From contig JACPYZ010000115.1 of NCBI GenBank assembly GCA_016195765.1, forward strand, positions 1 to 7,848: a stretch of DNA of 7,848 nucleotides. Direction: 5' to 3'. The stretch's first letter is position 1, and every line of letters begins with the position of its first letter. The stretch comes from Candidatus Curtissbacteria bacterium (GTDB taxonomy: Bacteria > Patescibacteriota > Microgenomatia > Curtissbacterales > GWA2-41-24). A model generated the notes under the pieces. The model did no database searches. It had not been told where the DNA came from and saw only the letters and a list, made by a program, of their open reading frames with translations. This document shows, piece after piece, positions 1-5,344 of this stretch. The translations under genes and the position numbers were made by a program.

Positions 1-816
1 GGCACTTAAAATTTCCGCAATTCCACCCTTCACTTCTCTTTTGGAAAGTACAATCGCCGCTAAATGTAAATATTGAACATGGCCGCCACAAAGCTGCCAA
101 AGCTCTTCTTCCAGTTTCTTGTCTAATTTTAGTTGGTAACGGCTAGAAAAAGAGTTAAAAATAATTTCAAAATCTCGTTTATTTTCTGGTTTTACATACA
201 TTCGGTGAGTAAATTCCGAAAGCATCTTTCTTTCAAAAACCGCAGGCGCAATTTCGGAAAGATCGCGAAAGCTCGTAAACACCAAAGCTAGCTTTTGGCC
301 GGTTGCGTCGTGCAAACCAACTAAGTTTGCGAAAAACTGCTTGTTAACAACTTCGCCAAGCCTGTCGAATCTAAGCAAAAACAACGTTGGGAAAATCCCA
401 CCCTTAACCAGGGTAATTAATGATTTACGCAGCGCCTCTACCGTTAAAAACAAATCCTGAGACTGAATTGCATCCAAAAATAAAGCCGAGACTTCTTTTT
501 TTAAACTTTCGTCGAATCTGGCTGCGTTTACATCATCAACGAGCCTTTTAAAAGTCAGGATCCAAAATGGAAATATCTCGATTTCCACCAGGTCGTTCAA
601 ATCAACAGTCACAAACAAGTGATATTCTTTTTCGTCTATGTGCTTTTCGACAATTCCCTTTTTGTAAAGAAAATATCTTAAAAAATTGGAAATTCCCACC
701 CGCTTCATTCCCACAAGCTCGATGGAATGGCGCAACTTTAAATGCCTCCCTAAAGCGGCTGCGTCTTCATCTCTAAAGTTCAAAGGGAAATTTACCTCGC
801 TCGAAGTTGAATCCAT
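1..816 (-). CDS. AAA/STAND-type ATPase with degenerate P-loop, 3' end cut by window edge
   Basis: An open frame of 272 codons runs from an ATG at 816-814 to the window edge, so the C-terminus is missing. The only in-frame stop upstream is TAG at 852-850, and no other start codon lies between, which fixes the start. The order of motifs matches AAA_16/ORC1-like STAND ATPases: a P-loop position at residues 36-43 (GMKRVGIS, following hydrophobic IELV), a Walker-B-like strand at 145-153 (LFLLRFDRL), a sensor-1-like strand at 178-186 (LVFTSFRDL) and the lid signature LCGGHVQYLHLA at 242-253. The P-loop lysine is replaced by Ile42 (codon ATT), so ATP binding may be weak or lost, unless this is normal for the subfamily. 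Such proteins often carry a C-terminal winged-helix or other effector domain, which would lie outside the window. It is divergent from the glpX-like gene. Family call fairly firm; function unknown. Confidence 0.78.
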   Translation of the reverse strand, partial: MDSTSSEVNFPLNFRDEDAAALGRHLKLRHSIELVGMKRVGISNFLRYFLYKKGIVEKHIDEKEYHLFVTVDLNDLVEIEIFPFWILTFKRLVDDVNAARFDESLKKEVSALFLDAIQSQDLFLTVEALRKSLITLVKGGIFPTLFLLRFDRLGEVVNKQFFANLVGLHDATGQKLALVFTSFRDLSEIAPAVFERKMLSEFTHRMYVKPENKRDFEIIFNSFSSRYQLKLDKKLEEELWQLCGGHVQYLHLAAIVLSKREVKGGIAEILSA

Positions 817-853
817 ATTAAAAAATCTGCCCGAGACCGAACAGGTTGGCTAT

Positions 854-882
854 ATGATACTTTCAAAAAAATCCTTTAGCAA
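854..882 (-). promoter_or_regulatory. Sigma70-like promoter for the ATPase gene
   Basis: On the minus strand, TTGCTA (882-877) is followed by a 17-base spacer and TATCAT (859-854). The boxes match the -35 consensus at 4 of 6 positions and the -10 consensus at 5 of 6. Transcription would start near 847, giving a leader of about 30 bases before the ATG at 816. The leader shows no Shine-Dalgarno match. Confidence 0.6.
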
Positions 883-941
883 ATTTTGTCAGTGTCAGTT
901 TGCTGTCCAAAAGAAATCGTTATTCAGTCAAGCGAACCTCT

Positions 942-947
942 TACAAT
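942..947 (+). promoter_or_regulatory. Putative -10 box for the glpX-like gene
   Basis: TACAAT lies 17 bases upstream of the ATG at 965, so the predicted leader is only about 10 bases. No convincing -35 hexamer is present at 16-18 bases spacing (the best is around 919-925 and poor). The short leader supports using the first ATG rather than an internal one. AGAGA just before the ATG is too close to act as a normal ribosome binding site. Confidence 0.4.
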
Positions 948-964
948 GCTCTTAAGCTTAGAGA

Positions 965-2086
965 ATGTCACTTCCCCCAGACCGAGGCGGACCAATCGGC
1001 TTACAACCAGGATTAGTTGTTCCCGCCGGTGAACTTCGCGAGTTTCAACCTCCAGGAGAAAACGTTCCAAAAATATTTGGCAATATTGTCAGCAATACCT
1101 CAGCGGAAGCTTATCGAAACATGATAAGGCTTATTGGTCCGCACCCAATACTCGAAGATCTGCCAGAAGAAATCTATAAACCTCGAGCCAAAGAAATAGA
1201 CAATGCTGCCAACGCCACCTTCGACCTGGGCTTAGTAGGTTCCGGACTTACCGTACACATCGTGGGCGACGAAGCTCAGAAGGACATTGACAAGGGCCAT
1301 GACGGTATCGAAGCCTCTTTTGGTAGGCATGGCAATGGCGCCAAACACGTCTGGGTTGTAAGAGACGTAGTCGAGGGCACAAAATTAGTCGCCCACAATC
1401 GTCCCAATGCAATGTCAATCGCGGCCGTCTCGACAGTAGGCGGATTAATGGAAACGCCGATCCGACCCGACGATGGCAAAAGAGTTGGCTACATGCGCAA
1501 AATATTCGTCCCCAAAGGGGTTGATCCAAATTCAATTTCCCTAGACCAACCGCCGGAAGAAAATATCAAAGCAGTTGCCCGCGCTTTTGGCATAAATCCC
1601 CGAGACATACACTTGGTAACAATGGAACGAAAGTGCAATCAGGCAATTATTCGCGCTGCCGAAGCCTTGGGGGCAGACGTTACCAAAATTGATGTCGGAG
1701 ATTTAGCCTGGTGTATGAGAGCTAGCCTTTGGACACCCCAATCTGCAGAAAAACTAATTATTTACATGGGTCGCGGGGGCTGGGAAGAAGGCGAAATTGC
1801 CCATGTCGTAGCCAAGCTTGTTGGGGCACCCGCTCAAGGCCGCATCATTTACGAAAAAGCCGATATCGAAATAAAAGACGAAACATCAATCTTTACTGCA
1901 AGAGAAGCAGTGCCAGGAGCAGCCGAGGAAACATTCGTTGTTTTCTCTCCAATTACTCCAAATGAACATTTTGGTGTTGGCGGCGTCACACAAATTGCCG
2001 AAAATACTTATCGCGTAAATAGGGTTCTTATTGGCAACCAAGGAATATACGTTGCTCACCAGGACCAGAGGCTTGTAGCCGCTTAA
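965..2086 (+). CDS. GlpX-like (class II) fructose-1,6-bisphosphatase family protein, divergent
   Basis: This 373-residue protein aligns by eye along most of its length with class II fructose-1,6-bisphosphatases (GlpX), which remove the 1-phosphate of fructose-1,6-bisphosphate in gluconeogenesis. Matching points are KxxDxAA at 76-82 (metal-site Asp79), RDVVEGTKL at 133-141 (for GlpX DPIEGT; Asp134, Glu137, Thr139), YMRK at 177-180, VGDLAWC at 244-250, GRGGWEEG at 269-276 (Glu275 for the GlpX metal-binding Glu) and VVFSPIT at 325-331. Two canonical segments differ: the GEGE metal motif reads GDEA (101-104) and KPRHD reads ERKCN (221-225). About 45 residues of Pro/Gly-rich sequence precede the usual GlpX start; the upstream -10 box favours the long form. 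Substrate may therefore differ (another sugar bisphosphate, or inositol phosphate). It converges on yebC, stops 8 bases apart. Superfamily call firm, exact activity uncertain. Confidence 0.75.
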   Translation: MSLPPDRGGPIGLQPGLVVPAGELREFQPPGENVPKIFGNIVSNTSAEAYRNMIRLIGPHPILEDLPEEIYKPRAKEIDNAANATFDLGLVGSGLTVHIVGDEAQKDIDKGHDGIEASFGRHGNGAKHVWVVRDVVEGTKLVAHNRPNAMSIAAVSTVGGLMETPIRPDDGKRVGYMRKIFVPKGVDPNSISLDQPPEENIKAVARAFGINPRDIHLVTMERKCNQAIIRAAEALGADVTKIDVGDLAWCMRASLWTPQSAEKLIIYMGRGGWEEGEIAHVVAKLVGAPAQGRIIYEKADIEIKDETSIFTAREAVPGAAEETFVVFSPITPNEHFGVGGVTQIAENTYRVNRVLIGNQGIYVAHQDQRLVAA

Positions 2087-2094
2087 TAAAAAAT

Positions 2095-2844
2095 TCAGTC
2101 CGATAAATCAATAGTGGCAGAAGGTTCAAAGTTACTAAAAACTCTTTGCACGTCCTCGTGTTCTTCGAGCCTCTCAATAGTATTGATAACTCTTTGCGCC
2201 AAATCGTGATCGGCAACTTCCGTAAATGTGGTCGGTTTTTTAATAAGCTCGGCTGATTGCACAAGCAAACCTTTTGCCTCTATCACCCTTTTAACTGATT
2301 CCAGCTCTGTCGGTTTGGTGTAGATTTCTGCCGAATCCTCAACGTCCTCTACATCTTCGGCGCCAGCTTCGACTCCAATTTCAAAAATTTCATCAAAAGT
2401 TTTACCAGCTTTTTCAACTACAATCAGTCCACAATCCTTAAACATCCAAGAAACAGCTCCTTGTGCGGCAAAAGTGCCACCAATTTTTTCGAGCATGCTT
2501 TTGATTTCTGGGGTCGTTCTGTTTTTGTTATCAGTCGCCGCTTCTATAATTATGGCCACTTTTCCCGGAGCGTAACCTTCGTAGCTAACCATCTCGATTG
2601 CGGCTTCCCCGCCTTTTCCAAGCCCGCGATCAATGGCCCTTTGAATATTTTCCTTGGGCATATTAACGGTTCTTGCTTGGTCGGCAACAAGTCTCAACTT
2701 AAAATTGCTGACGGGATCCCCGCCACCACCTTCGCGCACCGCAATTGTTATTGCCTTGGCAATCTTTGTAAAAGTTGCACCGCGTTTAACATCGGCAACG
2801 CCTTTTTGTCTTTTAATTTGACTCCATTTGGAGTGTCCACTCAT
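2095..2844 (-). CDS. yebC: YebC/PmpR (TACO1) family protein
   Basis: A full-length 249-residue YebC family member (usual length about 240-250). The N-terminus MSGHSKWSQIKRQKG and following KRGATFTKIAKAI, then NMPKENIQRAIDRG at 62-75, the hallmark YEGYAPGKVAIIIEA and TDNKNRT near 89-110, and YTKPTELESVKRVIEAKG near 175-192 are the family signatures. Members were long annotated as transcriptional regulators. More recent work ties YebC and mitochondrial TACO1 to translation, easing ribosome stalling at proline-rich stretches; that is family knowledge, not visible here. It is a single gene, divergent from the TPR gene and convergent with the glpX-like gene. A -10 box ends only 8 bases before the ATG, so the message may be leaderless. 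It ends in TGA, and the next in-frame codons are ATT TTT TAT TAA, so reading through would add just four residues. Confidence 0.95.
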   Translation of the reverse strand: MSGHSKWSQIKRQKGVADVKRGATFTKIAKAITIAVREGGGGDPVSNFKLRLVADQARTVNMPKENIQRAIDRGLGKGGEAAIEMVSYEGYAPGKVAIIIEAATDNKNRTTPEIKSMLEKIGGTFAAQGAVSWMFKDCGLIVVEKAGKTFDEIFEIGVEAGAEDVEDVEDSAEIYTKPTELESVKRVIEAKGLLVQSAELIKKPTTFTEVADHDLAQRVINTIERLEEHEDVQRVFSNFEPSATIDLSD

Positions 2845-2852
2845 AGTGCAAA

Positions 2853-2858
2853 ATTATA
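2853..2858 (-). promoter_or_regulatory. -10 box of yebC, start codon almost at +1
   Basis: A perfect TATAAT on the minus strand ends 8 bases upstream of the yebC ATG (2844). With a normal -10 to +1 distance the transcript would begin within a few bases of the start codon. No good -35 hexamer is seen at 16-18 bases (the best, TTATCA, sits at 15). No Shine-Dalgarno is present. Confidence 0.55.
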
Positions 2859-2895
2859 TAACATCAGAAACATTGATAACATATGCATTTGACCC

Positions 2896-2923
2896 TTGAC
2901 ACACTCGTCCCATTTATTCTAAT
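2896..2923 (+). promoter_or_regulatory. Sigma70-like promoter of the TPR gene
   Basis: A perfect TTGACA (2896-2901), a 16-base spacer and TCTAAT (2918-2923, 5 of 6 match) lie just before the TPR gene. Predicted +1 is near 2930, so the ATG at 2933 would have a leader of only a few bases, and the TTG at 2924 would lie outside the transcript. A second hexamer, TTGACC, overlaps just upstream (2889-2894) but its spacing is too long. Confidence 0.65.
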
Positions 2924-2932
2924 TTGATTTAC

Positions 2933-3610
2933 ATGCAATCAACTTCTGCGCCCTGGCAGGATGTCCAAGATCTCCAGATCCTCGCCCAGCTCGCAGCCCA
3001 AGCAGCTCTTAGTTCGGACTGGCAAGAAGCAATCCTCATTAACAAGAAGATCTTAGGTGTAAACGAGAACGATGTCGAGGCACTCAACCGCACCGCTCGC
3101 GCCCATGTATGTCTGGGCGAACTGGAAAAAGCCCAGAAAATTTACAAAAAAGTTTTAGAACTCGACCCTTACAACATCATTGCAAACAAGAATATGGAAA
3201 AAATTAGCAAAAGCAGCGGCAATGGACACAAGAGTATTGTTTTTAACTACAATCTTTCTAATCTATTTTTAAGTGAACCAGGCAAAACAAAAGTTTTGAA
3301 TTTAATTAATCTCGCCCCGCCAAATGTTCTTGCTCTTTTAAACTACGGCGAGCAAGTCAGCTTAAACGTCAAAACCCATGCTGTTTCAATTACAAGCACA
3401 GACGGCGTTTATCTTGGTGCGTTACCCGATGATATTGCCCATAAACTAATCACTTTTATAACCGGGGGCAATAAATACGAAGCTTTTGTTAAATCTGTTT
3501 CGCCAAAAAGCCTAACTATTTTTGTAAGAGAAATTGAAAGATCGGAAAAATTCACAAATCAACCCTCTTTTCAAACCAACCCGATTACCTTCTTTGAATC
3601 GGAAGAGTAA
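2933..3610 (+). CDS. TPR protein with HIRAN-like C-terminal region
   Basis: A 225-residue soluble protein with no signal peptide or membrane segment. Residues about 15-82 form two tetratricopeptide-type helical pairs; the second is clear (ALNRTARAHVCLGELEKAQK, then IYKKVLELDPYN), so a protein-binding role is likely. Residues about 101-204 form a separate domain whose core, GEQVSLNVK and then DGVYLGALPDDIAHKLITFI plus TGGNKYEAFVKSV, has the spacing of HIRAN domains (hydrophobic strand, LGxLP, helix, G-rich turn, strand). HIRAN domains bind DNA ends or stalled forks in other proteins, but the usual NPYDxNA segment is not recognisable, so this is tentative. I chose the ATG at 2933 rather than the in-frame TTG at 2924 because the promoter's -10 box overlaps the latter. 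Its TAA directly abuts the stop codon of the convergent gene at 3611. Confidence 0.75.
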   Translation: MQSTSAPWQDVQDLQILAQLAAQAALSSDWQEAILINKKILGVNENDVEALNRTARAHVCLGELEKAQKIYKKVLELDPYNIIANKNMEKISKSSGNGHKSIVFNYNLSNLFLSEPGKTKVLNLINLAPPNVLALLNYGEQVSLNVKTHAVSITSTDGVYLGALPDDIAHKLITFITGGNKYEAFVKSVSPKSLTIFVREIERSEKFTNQPSFQTNPITFFESEE

Positions 3611-4048
3611 CTAATTCTTATTTGCTAAATCTTTCAGAGAAACAGAGGCACCCAAATCGCTGTTTGGCCTTTTTGGATGTAAAAGAACATTTTCAGAAGC
3701 AGAACTATCCAGGCCCGGTTCTGTCACTGGCGAAGGCGTAGTATTTTCTTCCTCTGCAACCTCCCAAGGGAAAGGTTCAAGTTTGGGTTCAGCTTGAGCA
3801 GGAAGTGGTTCTATTTTTTTATCAGCAATAGGCGTGATTGGTTCTGCCACCTTTACAGTTTCAATAGGTGGTGTAATAACAACTGGTTCCACAGCTTTAG
3901 GGCTAACTTGAGGCTCAACCGGAGACTCTGGAGCTTTTTGCTTTTCGTGATCAAACTGTTCATTTAGTTTTTTTTGCTCACGAACCAAAGAAAACAGTGC
4001 AATTACAAAAGAAGCTATTAAAATAACAATTGCCGCAACTACAAACAT
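3611..4048 (-). CDS. Membrane-anchored Pro/Glu-rich protein
   Basis: A 145-residue protein of unknown function. Residues about 2-22 form one hydrophobic membrane segment. It is followed by a charged stretch (REQKKLNEQFDHEKQK) and then a long, probably disordered tail with 19 prolines and repeated EP/TP/SP pairs (for example EPKLEPFPWEVAEEE). Positive charges directly after the membrane segment suggest that the tail faces the cytoplasm. Its ATG follows the TAA of the LCP-like gene with no base between (TAAATG), so translation is probably coupled and the two proteins may act together at the membrane. Its TAG abuts the TAA of the convergent TPR gene. No enzymatic motif was found. The low-complexity tail makes homology searches weak. 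Confidence 0.75.
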   Translation of the reverse strand: MFVVAAIVILIASFVIALFSLVREQKKLNEQFDHEKQKAPESPVEPQVSPKAVEPVVITPPIETVKVAEPITPIADKKIEPLPAQAEPKLEPFPWEVAEEENTTPSPVTEPGLDSSASENVLLHPKRPNSDLGASVSLKDLANKN

Positions 4049-5038
4049 TTAAAAAAATTTTTTCGCAAAGTCAGAACCCAAAATTATCGTTATTTTCGTA
4101 TCCTGATCGTTTTGAACCTGAACTATATCACAGCCAAAAATCTTTGCCAAATCGCGACTCTCCTGGTTTTTTTCACGAGAAATAATATGAGACACGGACT
4201 CTTGCTCTCCATCTTCCACCATATCGACAGTCCAACCGTAAGTTTCCACTAGTTGTCTTGCCAGTCTGGCGGCTCCACTTACACCCGCCGCGTTTCTAAT
4301 TGTGATTTTATGCTCGCGAGCAGAAAGAGGCGTAAAATACTTTCCAATGGCAGTCGTGGTTTTTTCACGATCGATACCTTTAAAACTAGTGTTGCCCGGC
4401 CCCATCATATCTTCGGCGTAAGTTTGTAGTGATACAAAATCTACCTGTCGCATCGAAAGCCCTTTTACTTGCCACCATAAATGCAATAGATCCTCGCCGG
4501 TCAAATTGGTTTGCCCTACACTGCCTGTTCTACCAAACAAAATGCCAATCGGTGTCTGAATCGAGGCAAAATTTTTAAATATCTCTTGGTAATTGTTTTG
4601 ATCAACCTTGGGTGGAGTTTTGAAATAAAAATAGTTGGCAACATTAATACCCATCAGGTTTGTTAAAAGATGTGTCGCGTCTTGGCCAGGCATTTTGAAA
4701 ACAGAAACAACTTGTTCGACTGGCTTTTGCGATTCACCCGTTGCATACGATATACCTGTTGGCATGCTAAAAAACGTGACTCTGGGTGGTTCTTTCTGGA
4801 AAACCACCACGGCTGGCATCTGCAAGTTAACTGCAACAGCAATCGAGTTCTGAGGACTCCAAACGCTCTTGCTCGCTTGCGCTTTAAGTGCAAGCGCTCG
4901 GAGCAAACCGCTGACAATAAGAAGCGCCAAAAATCCGACAACAAGAACCGCAAAAAGATCACGCATCTTGCGACGCGCTGTGGCCTCTTTCCAAGAAGAT
5001 TTATTATGATTGTGCCTGCCTGACGGATAGTCTGTCAT
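4049..5038 (-). CDS. LCP-like/LytR_C membrane protein, probable inactive LCP core
   Basis: A 329-residue protein with a basic cytoplasmic N-terminus (1-26, ARRKMRD at its end), one membrane helix at about 28-48 and an extracytoplasmic remainder. Residues about 244-325 match the LytR C-terminal domain (LytR_C): HKITIRNAAGVSGAARLARQ, the following LVETYGWTV, and the closing ITIILGSDF. Residues about 65-235 resemble a divergent LytR-CpsA-Psr core: RVTFFSMPTG stands where active LCP proteins have SIPRD, and LLTNLMGINVANYFYF matches the segment before the active-site region. LCP enzymes attach teichoic-acid-like or other glycans to peptidoglycan. The catalytic Arg and Asp of SIPRD are absent (SMPTG), so a binding or scaffold role is likelier. 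It lies 31 bases after the 47-residue gene and overlaps in function with the coupled downstream membrane gene. LytR_C call firm, LCP call moderate. Confidence 0.75.
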   Translation of the reverse strand: MTDYPSGRHNHNKSSWKEATARRKMRDLFAVLVVGFLALLIVSGLLRALALKAQASKSVWSPQNSIAVAVNLQMPAVVVFQKEPPRVTFFSMPTGISYATGESQKPVEQVVSVFKMPGQDATHLLTNLMGINVANYFYFKTPPKVDQNNYQEIFKNFASIQTPIGILFGRTGSVGQTNLTGEDLLHLWWQVKGLSMRQVDFVSLQTYAEDMMGPGNTSFKGIDREKTTTAIGKYFTPLSAREHKITIRNAAGVSGAARLARQLVETYGWTVDMVEDGEQESVSHIISREKNQESRDLAKIFGCDIVQVQNDQDTKITIILGSDFAKKFF

Positions 5039-5069
5039 TTATAATTAAAATGAAAGACTCAGCTTCGCC

Positions 5070-5213
5070 CTAGTAAATTTTCTTCCCTTTTTTACCGACG
5101 ATTTCGACTTTGGGGGGCGTGTAAAATTGGCCAAAAGTTGAAGCTTTCTTTTCCATTTGCTCCTTCCTTTGCTTTTTCTTCTCTCCTTTGTAAAATCCGC
5201 CAAAACCTCCCAT
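5070..5213 (-). CDS. Small basic protein (47 residues), unrecognised
   Basis: A short gene with the best translation signal in the window: AGGAGGTGA seven bases before an ATG. The product starts MGGFGGFYKGEKKKQRKEQ and ends in VEIVGKKGKKIY; it is Gly/aromatic-rich at the N-terminus, then a Lys/Glu-rich helix, then a TPPKVEIVGKKGKK tail. There is no membrane segment or signal peptide. The very high Lys content suggests RNA, ribosome or nucleoid contact, but I do not recognise a family and this is only a guess. It stops with TAG 31 bases upstream of the LCP-like gene on the same strand, so the two probably share a transcript. The codon pattern and the Shine-Dalgarno together make chance unlikely. 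Confidence 0.72.
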   Translation of the reverse strand: MGGFGGFYKGEKKKQRKEQMEKKASTFGQFYTPPKVEIVGKKGKKIY

Positions 5214-5220
5214 AAAGAAA

Positions 5221-5229
5221 TCACCTCCT
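5221..5229 (-). promoter_or_regulatory. Perfect Shine-Dalgarno of the 47-residue gene
   Basis: AGGAGGTGA on the minus strand is fully complementary to the usual 16S rRNA 3' end and lies 7 bases before the ATG at 5213. It decides the start of an otherwise easily missed gene. It is the only strong Shine-Dalgarno seen at a start in this window. Confidence 0.85.
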
Positions 5230-5246
5230 AAGTAACCTCAATTACC

Positions 5247-5274
5247 ATTTTAGCGCCTATTATCCAGCTTTGAA
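5247..5274 (-). promoter_or_regulatory. Possible promoter of the small protein/LCP-like operon
   Basis: On the minus strand, TTCAAA (5274-5269), a 16-base spacer and TAAAAT (5252-5247) would start transcription near 5240 and leave a leader of about 27 bases that contains the Shine-Dalgarno. GATAAT just upstream (around 5262-5257) is an alternative -10. The match is modest. Confidence 0.4.
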
Positions 5275-5291
5275 AAGCCCTAATTTGCCTT

Positions 5292-5320
5292 TTGACACAG
5301 CAAAGATTATAGGTTATAAT
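5292..5320 (+). promoter_or_regulatory. Consensus sigma70 promoter of the RND efflux operon
   Basis: TTGACA (5292-5297), exactly 17 bases, TATAAT (5315-5320): a perfect match to the housekeeping consensus in boxes and spacing. The start of transcription would be near 5327, 18 bases before the ATG at 5345. The in-frame TTG at 5270 lies upstream of this promoter and cannot be the start of this transcript. No operator-like inverted repeat is obvious, so strong constitutive expression is likely. Confidence 0.85.
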
Positions 5321-5344
5321 CCCTCTTCTGCTCCCCAATACTTA

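Noticed and set aside
888..899. Tandem GTCAGT repeat as an operator
   Set aside because: Only two copies of six bases, just upstream of the ATPase -35 box; too short to support a regulatory call.
567..955. Two short plus-strand frames opposite and upstream of the ATPase gene
   Set aside because: The minus-strand frame has the recognisable ATPase motifs; the plus-strand products are compositionally odd and lack start signals.
1248..1535. Minus-strand frames opposite the glpX-like gene
   Set aside because: Arg/Cys-rich shadow translations of a conserved coding region, with no independent start signals.
2461..2892. A 143-codon open frame on the plus strand opposite yebC
   Set aside because: Antisense to a strongly conserved gene, no protein family resemblance, and it crosses the divergent promoter region.
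2924..2932. TTG start for the TPR protein at 2924
   Set aside because: It overlaps the end of the -10 box and would precede the transcription start; the ATG at 2933 is preferred.
4635..5023. Plus- and minus-strand alternative frames over the LCP-like gene
   Set aside because: The chosen minus frame has the LytR_C domain and membrane helix; the others are Cys/Arg-rich shadows.
5039..5069. Terminator between the 47-residue gene and the LCP-like gene
   Set aside because: Only a very short imperfect stem can be drawn and no T-run follows on the minus strand; co-transcription is more likely.
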